DNA of 64,000 nucleotides from Streptococcus suis (GTDB lineage: Bacteria; Bacillota; Bacilli; Lactobacillales; Streptococcaceae), in NCBI RefSeq assembly GCF_019794555.1, contig NZ_JAIMEP010000003.1, forward strand, positions 83,202 through 147,201, given 5' to 3'. The notes beneath the pieces are model-generated. The model saw only the letters and a list, made by a program, of their open reading frames with translations, had not been told where the DNA came from and made no database searches. The first letter of the stretch is position 1. Each line of letters begins with the position of its first letter. The position numbers and the translations under genes are program-made. Shown piece after piece: positions 61,313 through 64,000 of this stretch.

Positions 61313-61351
61313 TTAGAATACAAAGGCTTTGTCCATTGTTAAAACACCCAT
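61313..61351 (-). CDS. 12-codon upstream ORF in the GNAT leader
   Basis: ATG 61351 has a strong AGGAGG with 6-nt spacing and reads MGVLTMDKAFVF then TAA, ending 23 nt before the GNAT start. -10 TATACT is at 61384-61379. Possible leader peptide or attenuator. Expression unproven. Confidence 0.4.
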   Translation of the reverse strand: MGVLTMDKAFVF

Positions 61352-61386
61352 GGTATTTCCTCCTGTTTTGCTACTTCTAGTATAAC

Positions 61387-61415
61387 AAAAACCGCTCCAA
61401 TTATGAAGCGGTTTT
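61387..61415 (-). terminator. Terminator after cshA
   Basis: Stem AAAACCGCTTC / GAGCGGTTTT (one mismatch) with loop, 5 nt after the cshA stop, then TTGTTATAC on the minus strand. Confidence 0.8.
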
Positions 61416-61419
61416 GAAC

Positions 61420-63000
61420 TTATCTCTCCCCTTTATTGCGGATAACAAAGCCTGTTTTCTTTTCACTTGATGTGCGTTGGTGTGGTTTTTTGTTGTCTTG
61501 ACGGCGGTTATCGCGCTTGAACTTGTCATCGCGACGGTTGCGGTCATTACGATCACCACGGCGTCCTCCGCGGTCTCGGTTGCGGTCTCCATCACGACGA
61601 CCACCGCGATCACGGTCGCGACCACCACGTCCACCCTTGCCCTTGGCTTGACCAGGAGCATACTTGAATGGCAATGGTTTTTCACGTGCGATTTCCACTT
61701 CTGGCAAGCTGTCTGGGTCTTGTACAGTCAGACTGAGTACGTAGAGTGCGAGCTCCTCAGGGGTAAATTCGGCCGCCAACTTGACTGCGTCTTTCTTAAA
61801 CTTATCAAAGTTTCCACGAATGCTCTCGTCGGCGAAGTCACGCTCAATCTTTTTCAGAGCAACTTTCTTCTTCGCTTCAAAAGCCTCCTCAGCAGTTGCT
61901 GGCTTAAGTCCCTTCATACGTTTCTTGGTCAACTCTTCGATGATGGCCAAGTAACCCATCTCATTTGGAGATACAAAGGTAATCGACTGACCGGATTGAC
62001 CAGCACGACCTGTACGACCGATACGGTGCACGTAACTTTCAGGGTCCTGTGGAATATCGTAGTTGTAGACATGTGTCACACCTGAGATATCCAAACCACG
62101 GGCTGCAACGTCTGTCGCAACAAGGACATCAATCTGATCATTTTTAAAATCACGAATGACACGGAGACGTTTATTCTGGTCCAAATCACCATGAATACCT
62201 TCAGCACGGAACCCACGCAATTTTAAGCCACGGGTCAACTCATCGACACGGCGTTTGGTACGACCAAAAACAATGGATAATTCTGGCTGGTCAACATCCA
62301 TCAAACGTGTCATCGTATCAAACTTTTCATGTTCTTTGACACGGATATAGTATTGGTCCACGTTGACGTTGGTCAATTCCTTGGCAGCAATCTTAACGTG
62401 CTCAGGCTCTTTCATGAATTTGACACCAATACGCTTGATTGGCTCTGGCATAGTTGCAGAAAACAGAAGAGTTTGACGGCTTTCTGGCACACGTTCGATG
62501 ATGGCTTCAATATCATCCAAGAAGCCCATGTTGAGCATTTCATCAGCCTCATCAAGAATAAGGGTTTCAACACCGTCAAGCTTGAGAGCTTTACGTTTGA
62601 TCAAGTCCAAGAGACGACCAGGTGTACCAACAACAATGTGAGCACCAGAACGAAGGGCCTTGATTTGTTTTTCAATGCTAGAACCACCGTAAACCGAGCG
62701 AACTTTTACACCCTTTTCACGACCAAATTTGAAAAGCTCTTCCTGACTCTGCACCGCCAACTCACGCGTTGGAGCAATAATCAAGGCTTGAATTGCTTGA
62801 TTGTTTGTGTCAATTTTGTTGAGAGTTGGCAAACCAAAGGCTGCAGTTTTCCCTGTCCCCGTCTGTGCTTGACCAATCACATCTTTTCCTTCCAGAGCAA
62901 GCGGAATGGTCTGCTCCTGGATTGGTGACGGCGTTTCAAAACCAGCCTTCTCAACGGCAAGCAAAATATCTTCGGATAAGTTTAATTCGGTAAATTTCAA
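61420..63000 (-). CDS. cshA: DEAD-box ATP-dependent RNA helicase CshA
   Basis: 526 aa. Helicase motifs: Q motif TPSPIQEQTIPLAL, Walker A AQTGTGKTAAFG, GG, DEAD in LILDEADEMLN, SAT in FSATMPEPIK, and HRIGRTGRAGQ. The C-terminal ~75 residues are a basic, RG/RD-rich tail (GGRGGRDRDRGGRRDGD). Remodels RNA in degradosome or cold response. It is preceded by a ~240-nt structured leader. Start ATG 63000. Confidence 0.95.
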   Translation of the reverse strand: MKFTELNLSEDILLAVEKAGFETPSPIQEQTIPLALEGKDVIGQAQTGTGKTAAFGLPTLNKIDTNNQAIQALIIAPTRELAVQSQEELFKFGREKGVKVRSVYGGSSIEKQIKALRSGAHIVVGTPGRLLDLIKRKALKLDGVETLILDEADEMLNMGFLDDIEAIIERVPESRQTLLFSATMPEPIKRIGVKFMKEPEHVKIAAKELTNVNVDQYYIRVKEHEKFDTMTRLMDVDQPELSIVFGRTKRRVDELTRGLKLRGFRAEGIHGDLDQNKRLRVIRDFKNDQIDVLVATDVAARGLDISGVTHVYNYDIPQDPESYVHRIGRTGRAGQSGQSITFVSPNEMGYLAIIEELTKKRMKGLKPATAEEAFEAKKKVALKKIERDFADESIRGNFDKFKKDAVKLAAEFTPEELALYVLSLTVQDPDSLPEVEIAREKPLPFKYAPGQAKGKGGRGGRDRDRGGRRDGDRNRDRGGRRGDRNDRNRRDDKFKRDNRRQDNKKPHQRTSSEKKTGFVIRNKGER

Positions 63001-63251
63001 TTATAATACCAAGTGCGTTAAGAAAACAAGATGAAAATAGGAGACTGACGCAGTGTGACCACACACTAGGAAGTCTATCTTTTTCACGAAGTTTTTAGCA
63101 CGGGTTCGAATACTCATCCCGAACTAGTTTCCTAACGCATTTCCTTTCTTTTACAAGGCAGTGCGAAGCTACCTTATCTCACGTTATTTGTAACAATTAT
63201 TTCCACTGGCAGCGAACTAACCAGTATCAGACTTGCAACTTACCTAGTATA
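63001..63251 (-). ncRNA. Structured 5' leader of cshA (promoter at its right end)
   Basis: On the minus strand TATACT (63251-63246, preceded by TG one base upstream, an extended -10) would start a ~240-nt leader. Paired elements: outer stem TGCGTTAGGAAAC / GTTTTCTTAACGCA (63139-63127 with 63027-63014), a perfect hairpin AGTGTG-TGGT-CACACT (63067-63052) inside AGACT/AGTCT, a GTTCG/CGAAC hairpin (63124-63104), and two more hairpins near 63155-63225. No ORF. Could be a thermosensor or autoregulatory element; it may also be an inserted repeat. Confidence 0.5.
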
Positions 63252-63311
63252 ACACAATCTAGGAATAATCGTTAGTAAATACTTTGAAAATAAAAATAAT
63301 ACGTTTTCATG

Positions 63312-63342
63312 AAAAAAAGCAGAGTTCAATTCTCTGCTTTTT
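63312..63342. terminator. Terminator of the PH-domain gene
   Basis: Stem AAAAAGCAGAG / CTCTGCTTTTT with a 7-nt loop, T-runs on both sides, between the PH-domain gene and cshA. Confidence 0.85.
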
Positions 63343-63421
63343 ACTATTTATCTTGGTAAATTTTTTGAATATCCACAATTCTCAAAAACTAAAAGTTATC
63401 ACTTACATTTTTGAGTGTTCT

Positions 63422-63805
63422 TTATTTCCCTAAAACAGCAGTAGCTAAGGCTTTTTGAATGGCAATCACACTTTTATCACTCTTAAATTGAAGAATTTCA
63501 GCAGGTTCTGCAGCCGAAGAAATCCAAATTTTGAGCTCGGCATCCAAATCAAAATGTCCTGATGTTTCTACTGTAAAGCGAGAAATAGAGCGATAAGGAA
63601 TAGACTTATAGGATACTTTCTTCCCAGTCACTCCTTGTTTATCCACCAAAATTAAACGATATTCCGTAAACACAATCAAGTCACGAACCAAGCTGAAAGC
63701 CATATCAACCTGTTCATTGTCCAACAATACATGTTCTAATTCCTGCTCAATTTTGTCATTATTTAATTGCGAAGCATTACCAAGCAAACCTGAAAATAGT
63801 CCCAT
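63422..63805 (-). CDS. PH-domain protein (YvbH-like)
   Basis: 127 aa. MGLFSGLLGNASQLNNDKIE, then a pleckstrin-homology-like beta barrel: MAFSLVRDLIVFTEYRLILV, KKVSYKSIPYRSISRFTVET, LKIWISSAAEPAEILQFKSD, and a final helix. ATG 63805 behind GGAG. Bacterial PH domain; role unknown. Confidence 0.8.
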   Translation of the reverse strand: MGLFSGLLGNASQLNNDKIEQELEHVLLDNEQVDMAFSLVRDLIVFTEYRLILVDKQGVTGKKVSYKSIPYRSISRFTVETSGHFDLDAELKIWISSAAEPAEILQFKSDKSVIAIQKALATAVLGK

Positions 63806-63881
63806 TATTTGACTCCTTTGTTGATTTTTATCTATTTTACCTAAAAACTGGTAATAAAAAAAGCAAAAACCTCTAGGAAGT

Positions 63882-64000
63882 TGATATACTCCCCTTATAG
63901 TGGACAGTGAAAAAACAAAAATTTTCACTAGAAACTATAAAGGGAGTTTTATTATGTCCAAAAGAAGTCCAAAGTCTGTCTCTGAGAAACTAGAAATTGT
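63882..64000 (+). mobile_element. IS3-family insertion sequence, left end (cut at window edge)
   Basis: TGATATACTCCCCTTATAGT, then TGGACAGTGAAAA with a GTGAAAA/TTTTCAC dyad (63907-63928), then the transposase ORF. The terminal inverted repeat partner and target duplication lie outside the window, so the exact end is uncertain. Confidence 0.7.
63954..64000 (+). CDS. IS3-family transposase OrfA, N-terminus (partial)
   Basis: ATG 63954 behind GGGAG. MSKRSPKSVSEKLEIV matches the start of the helix-turn-helix OrfA of IS150-like IS3 elements. Only 15 codons are in the window. Confidence 0.75.
   Translation, partial: MSKRSPKSVSEKLEI

Noticed and set aside
61477..62085. 202-aa open frame antisense to cshA, and a 94-aa Thr/Val-rich frame within the RG tail
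   Set aside because: Products of the repetitive RG codons of cshA; no ribosome-binding site or family.
63101..63124. tRNA-like T arm (GGGTTCGAAT)
   Set aside because: No acceptor, D or anticodon arms fit around it; explained as a hairpin of the cshA leader.

Overview
The window reads as Streptococcus DNA, most likely Streptococcus suis or a close relative. The chromosomal flank carries comEA-comEC, plsC, a TrmN6-like methyltransferase, a GIY-YIG protein, azoR and a cshA-type DEAD-box helicase, and the genes have low GC content with typical Gram-positive ribosome-binding sites. The species name is an inference from gene content and order only.

From the left edge to about 53,062 everything belongs to one large siphovirus-type prophage or integrative element inserted in comEC. 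The comEC frame is intact up to the first residues of its catalytic His-rich motif and then breaks. The rest of comEC and the other element end must lie left of base 1. The layout matches the Phi1207.3/Tn1207.3 and Phim46.1 family (HK97 capsid, P27 terminase, VapE-type primase-helicase, DUF2800/DUF2815, serine recombinases at the ends), and comEC is the known Phi1207.3 site. Minus-strand late genes run from packaging to lysis: HNH endonuclease, methyltransferases, TerS, TerL, portal, ClpP-type protease, capsid, connectors, tail proteins, tape measure, Dit, 1.5-kaa tail spike, holin, endolysin, then a SHOCT-like protein and a large serine recombinase cut by the window edge. Replication genes sit around 27.1-36.4 kb on both strands, with a divergent control region at 31.85-32.16 kb.

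Region 37.4-42.3 kb is a defence-like block: a 619-aa ImmA/IrrE-type metalloprotease, two PD-(D/E)XK restriction-enzyme ORFs (one frameshifted at an A8 tract) and a convergent cytosine methyltransferase. Region 42.4-45.5 kb is an SOS cassette (self-cleaving repressor, UmuC polymerase, YolD, DUF5960). Region 45.6-50.5 kb is a sugar cassette (LacD aldolase, fructose-type PTS EIIA and EIIBC, a 1-phosphofructokinase-like kinase, RpiR regulator). It sits where Phi1207.3 carries mef(A)-msr(D). A second, shorter serine recombinase and a CpXC protein complete the element.

The element holds several regulatory patterns. A bipartite motif (GCGGAAAA, exactly 14 nt, then the dyad TACCTAATAAGGTA) occurs four times. 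A near-identical promoter-leader drives three small-gene cassettes dropped between late genes, each closed by its own terminator. Five tandem 11-bp iterons lie just downstream of a regulator gene and upstream of the late genes. A phage DNA methyltransferase is split by a 285-aa intein, and a phage S-adenosylmethionine synthetase may feed the three phage methyltransferases.

From 53 kb to the end is chromosome: truncated comEC, comEA, plsC, TrmN6-like, GIY-YIG, a K+ channel, a ClC-type channel, a TetR-HdeD operon, azoR, a GNAT, cshA with a long structured leader, a PH-domain protein, and the left end of an IS3-family insertion sequence at the right edge.
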